A stretch of DNA of 9,805 bases from Ignatzschineria sp. (GTDB taxonomy: Bacteria > Pseudomonadota > Gammaproteobacteria > Cardiobacteriales > Wohlfahrtiimonadaceae). The position numbers were made by a program, and so were the translations under genes. The stretch covers positions 1 through 9,805 of the forward strand of contig JASLEF010000193.1 in assembly GCA_030151245.1 (NCBI GenBank), in the 5' to 3' direction. Shown here piece after piece: positions 1-6,982 of this stretch. Below the pieces are notes generated by a model. It saw only the letters and a program-made list of their open reading frames with translations. It did not search any database and was not told the DNA's origin. The first letter of the stretch is position 1. Each line of letters opens with the position of its first letter.

Positions 1-1888
1 CTGCTAATGTTGTCGTAAATCCCATTAACGGAGCACTCATTATAGGTACTAAAAATGTACTTAAAAACCAATAGTTATAGGTAGAACCATAATCTAAAGA
101 CAATACCAAAAATTCTTGGTTAGTCGTGATTTGAAATCCTAAGCGAGATGATTCTGCCAATGATAGCTGATCTGCTCGTGGCATCTGATAAATATCAAAG
201 TCAGTTCCAAGAATATCCGCACTATTTTGTAATAGGTGTAAGTAATTATAGTACCAGCGACGATCAGCACTTTCCCAATCTAAAGTAGCTGCTAGAAAGA
301 CGTTCTCACTATCCACTCCTTGCTTTTCTGTTAACCATTTATTAAAGCGTTTATGACCGAGTTTTCTCTCCTCTTCTACCATTTGTGGTAAGGAACTTAG
401 ACGAATAAAATCTCCTTCATCACTCCAGTAGAGATGCCAGTTAAGATCTAACACTCTAAGACCATAAATGCTTGAAATATACTCGTTAATAAAGGGGTAA
501 GCAATCGCCATTCCGGCATGTTCTGGTTCTGAAAGTCTTTGCTGTTTTGCTAATTCCAACAGAGGATTCTGTAATGTTATTTCATGGATGTGACGATTTT
601 TATGATAAGTAAAAATGCCGGCACTGTTCTTTTGTTTTAACCAATTGTAAAGTGCTTTTTTATCCGCTATTGAGATGCTGATATGAGGGCCAATATCATC
701 GTAATAAAAGACCATATTAGGTCCCATAAAAGCGAGTATTTCTTCAAAATCAAAGCCCATGTATTGAATCCATTCAGCATGAAATTCTTGATATAGCGCC
801 GTTGATCTCTCTTTAATCTCCGCATGAGTAGTTTTGTTTATAAGATAACTTGGTATCGCACTCATCAGATAAGTTTCAATACTTTTTTTAATCATGGAGA
901 TCGTAGGGATAGGTAAAATAACCGCAGCTTTAGGTTCACCGACAGTTTTAAAATTAAAATCATTTTGTAATCGTGAATCCCGCCCTAAGATTTTATCCGC
1001 ATTCGTTTTAACGACTAATTTGATCTGCCCTTGCTTCTCCTGGTTTGTTCCATCACCAAATGCAACCCCATCAATCTCTTTAAGCAGAAACCAAGATTTT
1101 TGATTCTCCATTATCGCAGTAAACATCTCAGACTTATTACGTAAATCAATCCAAAAAAAGTTATTCTGCCCAGTTAAATCAATCTGATTCTCAAAACGAT
1201 ACATTTCATGGTTTTTTTCTACTTTTAATGCCGCAAGAGTTTGTTGAATCTGCTCTAAACTATCCACTTCTAAGCCTATACTCACAATAATTCTCTGTGA
1301 TTTTGGAGAGAAATAGAAAGCAATATTTTCATCTACGGCATAACCATTTTTGTCAAACTGCAAAAATTCTACACCTAACGGATTATCCGCTAGAATCATA
1401 TTTAGGTCAGCGATAGAGTTAATATTAACCGGGATAGATACCAATCCTTTTGCCGTTAAAGAAAATTCTCGATGCTGATTAGTCACAAAGGCTTCGATGG
1501 GACCATTGAGATATCCGTAAAAAATTGATGAAAAATAAGTGATAATCTCAAGATTTTTTTCATCAAAATTGAGTCCTAATTGTTGAATTCTATCTATAAA
1601 TTGCTCACGATTGGTTAAAACTTCACGGAATCCTTGTAAGGCATTGATGGAGCTTTTGTGTTGCAGCGCTTGATCATTAGTCCTATTTTTAGCGCTAAAT
1701 AGATGAACTATCGGATTAGTGAGACGAATATATGCGAGCGTGTTTTGAGGCAGCTTATCCCTAAAATAGGCATATTGTCCGATTGAATCATCGATCTTTG
1801 GTCGCTGAACCTGTGATGTTTCTGAAAAGCCCATACTCCAAGAGGAAATGAGTGCAAAGGTTGCGGCGATTACTGTTTTTATTCTCAT
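1..1888 (-). CDS. Large exported protein of unknown function, C-terminus beyond the window
   Basis: An open frame runs without a stop from an ATG at 1888-1886 to the left edge, giving at least 629 codons. I do not recognise a named family. The N-terminus (MRIKTVIAATFALISSWSMG) looks like a Sec signal peptide with a possible cut after GFS near residue 22, so the product is probably periplasmic or surface-exposed. The mature part begins with a phrase of the type LPQNTLAYIRLTNP (about residues 42-55), recalling DUF3352-like proteins, but that is only an impression. I see no enzyme motif, and cysteines are essentially absent. The last visible stretch (about residues 606-629, WFLSTFLVPIMSAPLMGF) is hydrophobic and may be a membrane segment. 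A weak AAGG-type ribosome binding site lies about 8 bases before the ATG. It follows tonB on the same strand with a 129-base gap that contains its own promoter candidate, so it may be transcribed separately. Confidence 0.8.
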   Translation of the reverse strand, partial: MRIKTVIAATFALISSWSMGFSETSQVQRPKIDDSIGQYAYFRDKLPQNTLAYIRLTNPIVHLFSAKNRTNDQALQHKSSINALQGFREVLTNREQFIDRIQQLGLNFDEKNLEIITYFSSIFYGYLNGPIEAFVTNQHREFSLTAKGLVSIPVNINSIADLNMILADNPLGVEFLQFDKNGYAVDENIAFYFSPKSQRIIVSIGLEVDSLEQIQQTLAALKVEKNHEMYRFENQIDLTGQNNFFWIDLRNKSEMFTAIMENQKSWFLLKEIDGVAFGDGTNQEKQGQIKLVVKTNADKILGRDSRLQNDFNFKTVGEPKAAVILPIPTISMIKKSIETYLMSAIPSYLINKTTHAEIKERSTALYQEFHAEWIQYMGFDFEEILAFMGPNMVFYYDDIGPHISISIADKKALYNWLKQKNSAGIFTYHKNRHIHEITLQNPLLELAKQQRLSEPEHAGMAIAYPFINEYISSIYGLRVLDLNWHLYWSDEGDFIRLSSLPQMVEEERKLGHKRFNKWLTEKQGVDSENVFLAATLDWESADRRWYYNYLHLLQNSADILGTDFDIYQMPRADQLSLAESSRLGFQITTNQEFLVLSLDYGSTYNYWFLSTFLVPIMSAPLMGFTTTLA

Positions 1889-1933
1889 ATTTATAAGGCC
1901 TTTATGATCACAATTACTATTTAACTATCGGGA

Positions 1934-1942
1934 ATCATAACA
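1934..1942 (-). promoter_or_regulatory. Extended -10 promoter candidate for the large exported protein gene
   Basis: Read on the minus strand, the site is TGTTATGAT, an extended -10 (TG-N-TATGAT, five of six bases matching TATAAT). It lies 46 bases upstream of the ATG at 1888. No good -35 hexamer sits at the usual distance, as is tolerated for extended -10 promoters. The assignment rests on sequence match only. Confidence 0.35.
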
Positions 1943-1990
1943 CTTTTTATGATTTATAATGGGGTAAAAGTATTAAAACCTTATTTTTCT

Positions 1991-2008
1991 CGTCATTGAG
2001 AAATGACG
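1991..2008. other. Short perfect inverted repeat just downstream of tonB
   Basis: CGTCATT and AATGACG form a perfect 7-bp stem with a 4-base GAGA loop, 9 bases past the tonB stop codon. On the tonB strand the stem is followed by AGAAAAATAAGG and not a run of T, so it is not a standard intrinsic terminator. It could be a weak terminator or a 3'-end stabilising hairpin. Confidence 0.3.
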
Positions 2009-2017
2009 TGATGATTA

Positions 2018-2815
2018 TTAGCGCCGATGATTTCGGTCTATTTTAAAAGTGACTGTAAAATGATAATCATAGCTAACCTTCTTTCCTGCTCTTACCGCTG
2101 GCTGGTAATGATATTTTTCAGCAGCTTTCAATGCAGCATTGTCTAACCTTGGATAACCGCTACTTTGAAATATCTTGACATACTCTGCCTTACCTGAGGG
2201 GAGAACATGGGCCAATAGTGTCACTTGCCCTTCCTCTTTACGACGAATGGACAGTTCTGGATATTGAGGTCTTCGATTACCGAGCTTCGCTCCTTGATGG
2301 GAGGGAGGCGTAAAAGATTGTGCGATTGCATCATTACCCTCTCTTGTCGCTGTTTGGCTATTTGCGCGAGAGCCGATGCTTCTCGATCTGCTCTTTATTG
2401 AAGATGCGGAATTTGAGTTTAGGGATGAATCCGATGATGGCTTAGATTGAGAAGAAGATCCTTGACTTTGTTTTTGCAAATCAGGGGCTGTTGTCATTTC
2501 TGGGGATAATGTTTGTACAGCATTGTCTAATGGTTTAGTCATCTCTTCTTCTTGAATATTTTTGGGGAGATGAGGTGCTGTTGTAGCTGTTTCTATTGTA
2601 ATTATGTCGGCTACTTTAGTCCCACTATTGCTCGAACCTTGAAGCGTTGCTGCTGATTGGGGAATTTCGATAAAAGTCATCTCTAATATTGTGCCGGCGA
2701 TGGTAAGGTTTTGTTCATGCATTTTTGGGGTTTGGGATGCAAATAATGCATGAACAACTACCCAATGGGCAACAATTACAATTGCCAAGATCACAATATT
2801 AGAGACTCTAACCAT
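2018..2815 (-). CDS. tonB: TonB-family energy transducer with a Ser-rich, Pro-poor linker
   Basis: This TonB protein (265 aa) would couple the inner-membrane proton-motive force to outer-membrane receptors through an ExbB-ExbD complex. A single N-terminal membrane anchor covers about residues 6-25 and contains His17, in the place where TonB anchors carry a conserved histidine. The periplasmic linker (about 55-175) is rich in Ser, Gln, Thr and Arg and has few prolines, unlike the Pro-Glu/Pro-Lys linker of E. coli TonB. The C-terminal domain (about 183-260) shows the hallmark YP (185-186) and the SSGYPRLDNAALKAA block (218-232). No exbB or exbD is present in the window. The gene lies 91 bases downstream of the copper receptor gene on the same strand, so it is likely to serve that receptor. 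No clear Shine-Dalgarno sequence precedes the ATG at 2815, although the anchor must begin here. Confidence 0.88.
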   Translation of the reverse strand: MVRVSNIVILAIVIVAHWVVVHALFASQTPKMHEQNLTIAGTILEMTFIEIPQSAATLQGSSNSGTKVADIITIETATTAPHLPKNIQEEEMTKPLDNAVQTLSPEMTTAPDLQKQSQGSSSQSKPSSDSSLNSNSASSIKSRSRSIGSRANSQTATREGNDAIAQSFTPPSHQGAKLGNRRPQYPELSIRRKEEGQVTLLAHVLPSGKAEYVKIFQSSGYPRLDNAALKAAEKYHYQPAVRAGKKVSYDYHFTVTFKIDRNHRR

Positions 2816-2849
2816 AAAACTTTTAAATTATTTTCTGACGATGTAATAA

Positions 2850-2905
2850 TTTTTTTGTAGAGACTTAAGGATAATTTTCAGATCGTTTAAGTCTCTTAAA
2901 AAAAA
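2850..2905. repeat. Long imperfect inverted repeat between the copper receptor and tonB genes
   Basis: AGAGACTTAA (2859-2868) and TTAAGTCTCT (2887-2896) form a perfect 10-bp stem around an 18-base loop. Beyond a 2x2 mismatch, T2850-2856 can pair with A2899-2905, lengthening the stem by 7 A:T pairs. On the minus (mRNA) strand the T run precedes the stem and an A run follows, the reverse of an intrinsic terminator. It may be a processing or mRNA-stabilising hairpin between two co-transcribed genes, or an operator. Confidence 0.5.
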
Positions 2906-2906
2906 T

Positions 2907-4898
2907 CTATAGATCGATATTCATTCGAAGCCAAAGCCTGCGTCCCGGCTCATTCACTCGGTATTTTCCTTCAATATTATAAGTGTCAATGCCGTGTGTA
3001 CCTCGGCTAACAAATTCTGAATACTCCTTATTGAAAACGTTATCTATACCCGCCATCAGCGTCAATTCTCGGCGGACTTTCCAAGAGGCATTCAGAGATA
3101 CCACTCCAAAACCAGCACCCTTACCAATATCATTTCCAAAAATATTTCCTTGCCCTTTAGCATAACGATGTTGAGAATTGACGACTCTCCAAACAGCGCC
3201 GGCACTAAACTCATCATTATGCCAATTAATACTACTATTCCACTCTAACGGTGCGATTTGTGCGAGCGGATGATGATCTGTTTTATTCTTACCATAAGTA
3301 TACGCAAGACTACTACTGACATTCCATTGTGGTGTAATATTCCATTGTACCTGCGCTTCAATACCATAGCGATCTGCATCAATATTTCGTGCAGATTTCT
3401 GATCTATTAAAATAAAATCTTTGATTCTACTTGCAAAAAGCGTAGTAGAGAACGCTAATGTGTCATTTTGAAAAATGACGCCAAGGTCAATTTCGTGGTT
3501 TGTCTCTTTTTTCAAATATTGGCCTTGTTCTTTACTTCTCTCCCAGAAATCTGGAGCTCGTTGTGCCATACCATAACCAGCATGCAGCATCCAATCATTA
3601 AGTTGATGCTCATAACGAATAAAAGCAGAGTCCAAATGATAGCGCTTTGTGCGAAGATGAGGTTCTATCGATAAATTTTTAGCAAAACCAGTATCATACG
3701 TGGATTCATTACGATCATGACGATAACCTAATACCCATTTTTGATCATCATTTATAAACCATTCAGTTTCTACAAAAAAACCCCAGTTTTTAAACTTTTG
3801 GTTATTTAAATAAGGCATGTTCTTATAATTTTCAGCTGCTGGTAAGGACATTTTCATCCCTGTCATTCGAAGCTTATGACGATCATCCATCCAGTCAAGT
3901 CCTACCACTGACTGAGTATTTCCTATTGCTAACTCCGCAAAGAGCTTAGCTGATTGTGTTGTACGGGCGGGGTTACTTACTGCATACATTTTAGCCTGAC
4001 GATAGGTGTAATTATCCATGACATGATCAATTTTATTATGGCTGTATTCAAACTGTAAGTTCGTTAACCAGTCTGTAATGTTTTCTTGTTTAGCCTTTAA
4101 TCGCCAACTATCACGATCGAATTTAATACCATCCATCATTCGATCGGCATAAAAAGTGTGACCGCGACTACGATCATAACCTAATTCGATTAAGGTATTG
4201 TCCGTGGGTGTCCATCCTGCTTCTAATGTTTGACTTTCACGCTTATATTCTGAGTGGATCTTATCGCCTGCACCATCCTTATAGTTATGCGATCGGTTAT
4301 AAGTAGCATTTGCATGAATCCAGCCCCATTGATTGCCAATAATCCCATCCAAATAAGACTCTATACGATCATAAGATCCGCCTAAAAGAGAACCGCTCAA
4401 TTTTGCAGTTTTTTCATCAAAACGAAGATCATGACGAATAAATCGAGCAATCCCGGCAATATTACCTGGTCCATACTGTACGGATTGGGGACCTTTGATA
4501 AACATTACTTCATCATATGATTCGGGGTAAATATATGCTGTTGGTGGATCCATTCGTCCCCCACAGCCACCAAGAATCTGATGGTCATTACTTAATATTC
4601 TTAAGCGAGATCCCCCTAAACCTCTAAATAGTGGCTCTCCCCCACCGCCACCTTTACGAGCAATACTCATATTAGGAATAAGCTTTAGTAATTCCGCACC
4701 ATCTTGTGCCGGCATCGGCTGAATAGCTTCTTTAGGGTTAATGTACTGAACATTGGGTTGATCTGATATTTTTGCAATAACTTGAATATCATCAAGAGTT
4801 ACAAGCGCATCATCCTCCTGATTATTCGCTTGATTTTGGGCAAAAACATGAGGCATAGAGATCGCAAATATCGCCATGCACAACGCTTTTTGTTTCAT
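2907..4898 (-). CDS. oprC: TonB-dependent copper receptor (OprC/NosA type)
   Basis: An outer-membrane beta-barrel receptor (663 aa) predicted to import copper with energy from TonB. A signal peptide covers residues 1-20 (cut after VFA), and a TonB-box-like stretch lies near 33-42 (VTLDDIQV). The plug domain spans about 55-155 and contains a glycine run at 83-87. Its GGCGGRMDPPTAY block (110-122) is distinctive of the OprC/NosA copper family, and the barrel follows to the C-terminus. Cys112-x3-Met116 and His292-x-Met294 match the CxxxM and HxM copper-binding residues described for Pseudomonas OprC, including the 180-residue spacing as I recall it. AAGGA lies 7 bases before the ATG. The gene follows the SafE-like gene by 66 bases on the same strand, with no promoter or cop box seen between them, so co-transcription is likely. 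It is somewhat shorter than Pseudomonas OprC. The family assignment is firm; copper transport by this protein is inferred. Confidence 0.93.
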   Translation of the reverse strand: MKQKALCMAIFAISMPHVFAQNQANNQEDDALVTLDDIQVIAKISDQPNVQYINPKEAIQPMPAQDGAELLKLIPNMSIARKGGGGGEPLFRGLGGSRLRILSNDHQILGGCGGRMDPPTAYIYPESYDEVMFIKGPQSVQYGPGNIAGIARFIRHDLRFDEKTAKLSGSLLGGSYDRIESYLDGIIGNQWGWIHANATYNRSHNYKDGAGDKIHSEYKRESQTLEAGWTPTDNTLIELGYDRSRGHTFYADRMMDGIKFDRDSWRLKAKQENITDWLTNLQFEYSHNKIDHVMDNYTYRQAKMYAVSNPARTTQSAKLFAELAIGNTQSVVGLDWMDDRHKLRMTGMKMSLPAAENYKNMPYLNNQKFKNWGFFVETEWFINDDQKWVLGYRHDRNESTYDTGFAKNLSIEPHLRTKRYHLDSAFIRYEHQLNDWMLHAGYGMAQRAPDFWERSKEQGQYLKKETNHEIDLGVIFQNDTLAFSTTLFASRIKDFILIDQKSARNIDADRYGIEAQVQWNITPQWNVSSSLAYTYGKNKTDHHPLAQIAPLEWNSSINWHNDEFSAGAVWRVVNSQHRYAKGQGNIFGNDIGKGAGFGVVSLNASWKVRRELTLMAGIDNVFNKEYSEFVSRGTHGIDTYNIEGKYRVNEPGRRLWLRMNIDL

Positions 4899-4964
4899 AG
4901 TTTGTCCTTAAGTGATATGAAAGTAATGGATGATAGAGATCTATTCATCATCTATGAGGATGAA

Positions 4965-5924
4965 TTAGTGATCCATGTTGGAATGATCCATGTTCGAGTG
5001 ATCCATGTTCGAGTGATCCATGTTGGAATGATCCATGTTCGAGTGATCCATGTTGGAATGATCCATGTTGGAATGATCCATATTGGAGTGATCCATATTG
5101 GAGTGATCCATATTGGAGTGATCCATATTGGAGTGATCCATATTGGAGTGATCCATGTTGGAATGATCCATGTTCGAGTGATCCATGTTCGAGTGATCCA
5201 TACTGGAATGATCCCCATGTCCATGATGATCATGATTGTGACCACCCTTTCCTAAATCTCCCATAATCATCGTGCCCATATAAAATAATGTCATCATTAA
5301 CACAAGGATACCCGCGATTTTTCTGGCTTTAGGCGAAGAGAAAAGACTTCCGAAAAAGTTTCCTGAAATGCTGAGAGTTAGCATCATTGGTAATGTCCCT
5401 AGTCCAAATAACAGCATAGCAAGCGGTGCACCAAAAAAACCTTGAGCTCCTAGGCTCATAGCGAAAGCTGCATATACCATTCCACAAGGTAACAGTCCCC
5501 ATGCTAAGCCTGCAGTATATGCACCAAATAGCGTTTTAATCGGAAAAAATTTGCGAGTTAATTTAGAGATCGGACGAGAAAGCTTATGTAGCGGCTTTTC
5601 GATAAAGGCTAAAAACTGTGGATAACCAATAAGTTGTAAAGCCACAAATAACATGACGATACCCGCAAAATAACGAACAATTATCTGAAGTGGCTTTAGA
5701 TCCTTCATCGCGATGCTTAGAATCATCGCAATAACTCCTAAGAACATATAGGTTGTAATTCGACCTAAGTTATAGCAGATCGCTGTGCCTATCTTTTTAC
5801 CATGACTGTTTGTCTCAGTATTCATCCCCAGAATTCCAACAATAGGCCCACACATCCCAACACAATGTAATGATCCATTAAATCCCACTATAAATACCGC
5901 TGTTAGTAACGCAATATCAATCAT
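4965..5924 (-). CDS. TauE/SafE (DsbD_2-type) membrane protein with repeated Met/His/Asp tail
   Basis: A polytopic inner-membrane protein (319 aa, about six membrane segments) of the 'sulfite exporter TauE/SafE' or DsbD_2 group. Relatives with the HCxxMCG motif often sit beside cbb3-oxidase maturation genes and are suspected of handling copper. Visible motifs are H20-C21-x2-M24-C25-G26-P27, Cys50, and L145-P146-C147-G148-M149. After the last membrane segment (about 203-222) comes a His-rich stretch (229-239), then SSMDH and fifteen exact SNMDH copies ending at the stop codon. The Met, His and Asp side chains suggest metal binding, most likely copper, by analogy with MDHS-type repeats in copper-resistance proteins. 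I chose the ATG at 5924 because GTGAG lies 7 bases upstream and family members begin close to the first membrane segment. A GTG at 5936 would add four residues but has no ribosome binding site. It probably heads an operon with the copper receptor. The sulfite-export name should not be taken literally. Confidence 0.88.
   Translation of the reverse strand: MIDIALLTAVFIVGFNGSLHCVGMCGPIVGILGMNTETNSHGKKIGTAICYNLGRITTYMFLGVIAMILSIAMKDLKPLQIIVRYFAGIVMLFVALQLIGYPQFLAFIEKPLHKLSRPISKLTRKFFPIKTLFGAYTAGLAWGLLPCGMVYAAFAMSLGAQGFFGAPLAMLLFGLGTLPMMLTLSISGNFFGSLFSSPKARKIAGILVLMMTLFYMGTMIMGDLGKGGHNHDHHGHGDHSSMDHSNMDHSNMDHSNMDHSNMDHSNMDHSNMDHSNMDHSNMDHSNMDHSNMDHSNMDHSNMDHSNMDHSNMDHSNMDH
4968..5207 (-). repeat. 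Coding tandem repeat, 16 copies of 15 bp (SNMDH)
   Basis: Sixteen exact-length 15-bp units lie head to tail with no indel. Fifteen encode Ser-Asn-Met-Asp-His and the first (5207-5193) encodes Ser-Ser-Met-Asp-His. Units differ only at synonymous positions of the Ser, Asn and His codons, apart from that first unit. Units at 5088-5147 are four identical copies. The 45-base block 4968-5012 is identical to 5148-5192, which points to past block duplication. Any gain or loss of units keeps the reading frame, so tail length is free to vary. Confidence 0.95.
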
Positions 5925-5951
5925 AAAAAATCTCACTTTTAATTAACAAGA

Positions 5952-5989
5952 TGTATATACAAGTTTATTTTAAATAAGTTGTATATACA
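5952..5989. promoter_or_regulatory. Two TGTATATACA palindromes, candidate HutC-like GntR operators
   Basis: Perfect 10-bp palindromes TGTATATACA occur at 5952-5961 and 5980-5989, with centres 28 bp apart and 27-56 bases upstream of the SafE-like start codon. They fit TGTA-N2-TACA, the pattern reported for HutC of Pseudomonas. A HutC-like repressor gene lies just upstream. I find no other perfect copy in the window. Binding is inferred. The TATA-rich cores may also overlap the promoter. Confidence 0.55.
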
Positions 5990-6078
5990 GGTTAGAATTG
6001 AATAGGTATAGTCTAACGGGTCTAAAAATAATAATAAAGGGATTTCATTAGAAAATACTGAATAATTGATTTCATCAC

Positions 6079-6100
6079 ATCATTTACAAATGTAGATGAT
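6079..6100. promoter_or_regulatory. Cop box (TACA-N2-TGTA), candidate CopY operator
   Basis: The core TACAAATGTA (6085-6094) matches the cop box bound by CopY/TcrY repressors. The symmetry extends to ATCAT at 6079-6083 and ATGAT at 6096-6100, giving a 22-bp palindrome broken by one mismatched pair. It lies between the GntR and SafE-like genes, and a CopY homologue is encoded at 6983-7471. On the minus strand TTGTAA within the box could act as a -35 with AATTAT as a -10 at 16-base spacing, so binding could block transcription. That promoter reading is weak. Confidence 0.6.
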
Positions 6101-6121
6101 TACATGGTAAATAATTAATCT

Positions 6122-6883
6122 CTATGAGATTTTACTATGAAATTTATAGCGAGATGCGGGATAATATTGTTCGGCATAACTGATAATAGTATCCGCTACT
6201 TGAAGAATTTCTTGAACTTTAAAACAAGCAATTTCCCGTTCTATCTGCAAAATATCTCTTAAAATATCATCCGGCATAATAGCTTCTAAGGTATGTTGTT
6301 GTGATAAAGTTGGTGAAAGTGATTGAAGATAAGATGTCGTACATGCTCTTTGAAATTTCTCACCAATATAATGGGGTGCGAAAGACTTTAAAACATACCG
6401 CTTTTCAAACTGAATAGGATGTTCTTGATTTAGGTAAAGGATTTCACTATAGAAAAAATCCTCTTCAACTAACGCCTCTTCTCTATTGAAAAAATTTTGA
6501 AGTTCTTTGGGATATAGAGCCTCAGTTGACTCTTCTGAAAGCCTTATAATTTTTGCTTGATAGAGATTTCCTTCTATCGCAATTTCTTGAGAAATAGGCA
6601 TTAACTCAAAAAAAGGAATTAATTGAAAAGGTTCGGCAACAAAAGTTCCAGCACCTTTTTCTCGATAGAGATATCCTTCTTCTGTCAGTTCTTTAAAAGC
6701 TCGATTAACAGTCATTCTGCTAATATTTAATTCTGCTGCGATCTCATTTTCTGAGGGGATTTTTTGTTGAGGCTTCCAATCGCCTAATGCGATTCTTTCT
6801 AAGATATGCTCTTTGATTTTTTGATACATTGGTAATGAATCATTGTTAGATATATGAATTTTACTAAATGAAGTTGCTGGCAT
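6122..6883 (-). CDS. GntR-family repressor, HutC-like (UTRA domain)
   Basis: A transcription regulator (253 aa) of the HutC subfamily of GntR proteins, which repress target genes until a small ligand binds the UTRA domain. The N-terminal winged helix (about residues 17-84) contains the typical GDWKPQQKIPSENEIAAELN and SRMTVNRAFKELTEEGYL (55-72) blocks and ends GAGTFVAEP (77-85). The UTRA ligand domain covers about 95-250 and ends with a YYPASRYKF segment equivalent to the HPGSRYRL-like end of HutC. HutC senses urocanate, but no histidine-degradation gene is visible here, so the ligand is unknown. AGG lies 8 bases upstream of the ATG at 6883. The gene is divergent from copY (99-base gap) and upstream of the SafE-like gene on the same strand. 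Two HutC-type palindromes in front of the SafE-like gene suggest that gene as its target. I see none in front of its own start. Confidence 0.88.
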   Translation of the reverse strand: MPATSFSKIHISNNDSLPMYQKIKEHILERIALGDWKPQQKIPSENEIAAELNISRMTVNRAFKELTEEGYLYREKGAGTFVAEPFQLIPFFELMPISQEIAIEGNLYQAKIIRLSEESTEALYPKELQNFFNREEALVEEDFFYSEILYLNQEHPIQFEKRYVLKSFAPHYIGEKFQRACTTSYLQSLSPTLSQQHTLEAIMPDDILRDILQIEREIACFKVQEILQVADTIISYAEQYYPASRYKFHSKIS

Positions 6884-6912
6884 AAACAGTACCTAATCAA
6901 AGAGAATATGAG

Positions 6913-6955
6913 GATATATGTTAAATTAGTCTATAATTATTATGTAGAATATATC
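6913..6955. promoter_or_regulatory. Divergent promoter region of the GntR and copY genes
   Basis: A perfect TATAAT (6932-6937) reads toward copY, 45 bases before its start, but no good -35 lies at normal spacing. The TATAAT is bracketed by inverted GATATAT (6913-6919) and ATATATC (6949-6955), possibly an operator but possibly chance in AT-rich DNA. I find no cop box in this 99-base gap, so canonical CopY autoregulation is not visible. Confidence 0.35.
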
Positions 6956-6982
6956 GTGAAAAAAACTTAAAAGGGAAACGTC

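Noticed and set aside
894..1103. Plus-strand frame of 69 codons.
   Set aside because: It lies inside and antisense to the long exported-protein frame and has no recognisable features.
2850..2905. Intrinsic terminator of the copper receptor gene.
   Set aside because: The stem is good, but on the transcribed strand it is followed by A residues and not T residues.
2983..3674. Plus-strand frames inside the copper receptor gene.
   Set aside because: They are antisense shadows of a well-supported TonB-dependent receptor.
4968..5207. The regular repeats as a CRISPR array or iteron-type origin.
   Set aside because: Units are 15 bp with no spacers and encode a constant peptide in frame with an upstream conserved gene.
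4782..5255. Open frames on the plus strand and in another minus frame across the 15-bp repeat (repeats such as VIHVGMIHV and WITPIW).
   Set aside because: A 15-bp repeat lacking stop codons is open in several frames automatically. Only the SNMDH frame continues a clear membrane-protein domain.
4965..5924. Literal reading of the SafE-like protein as a sulfite exporter.
   Set aside because: The HCxxMCG and LPCGM motifs, Met/His tail and copper-gene neighbours point to metal handling; no sulfur genes are nearby.
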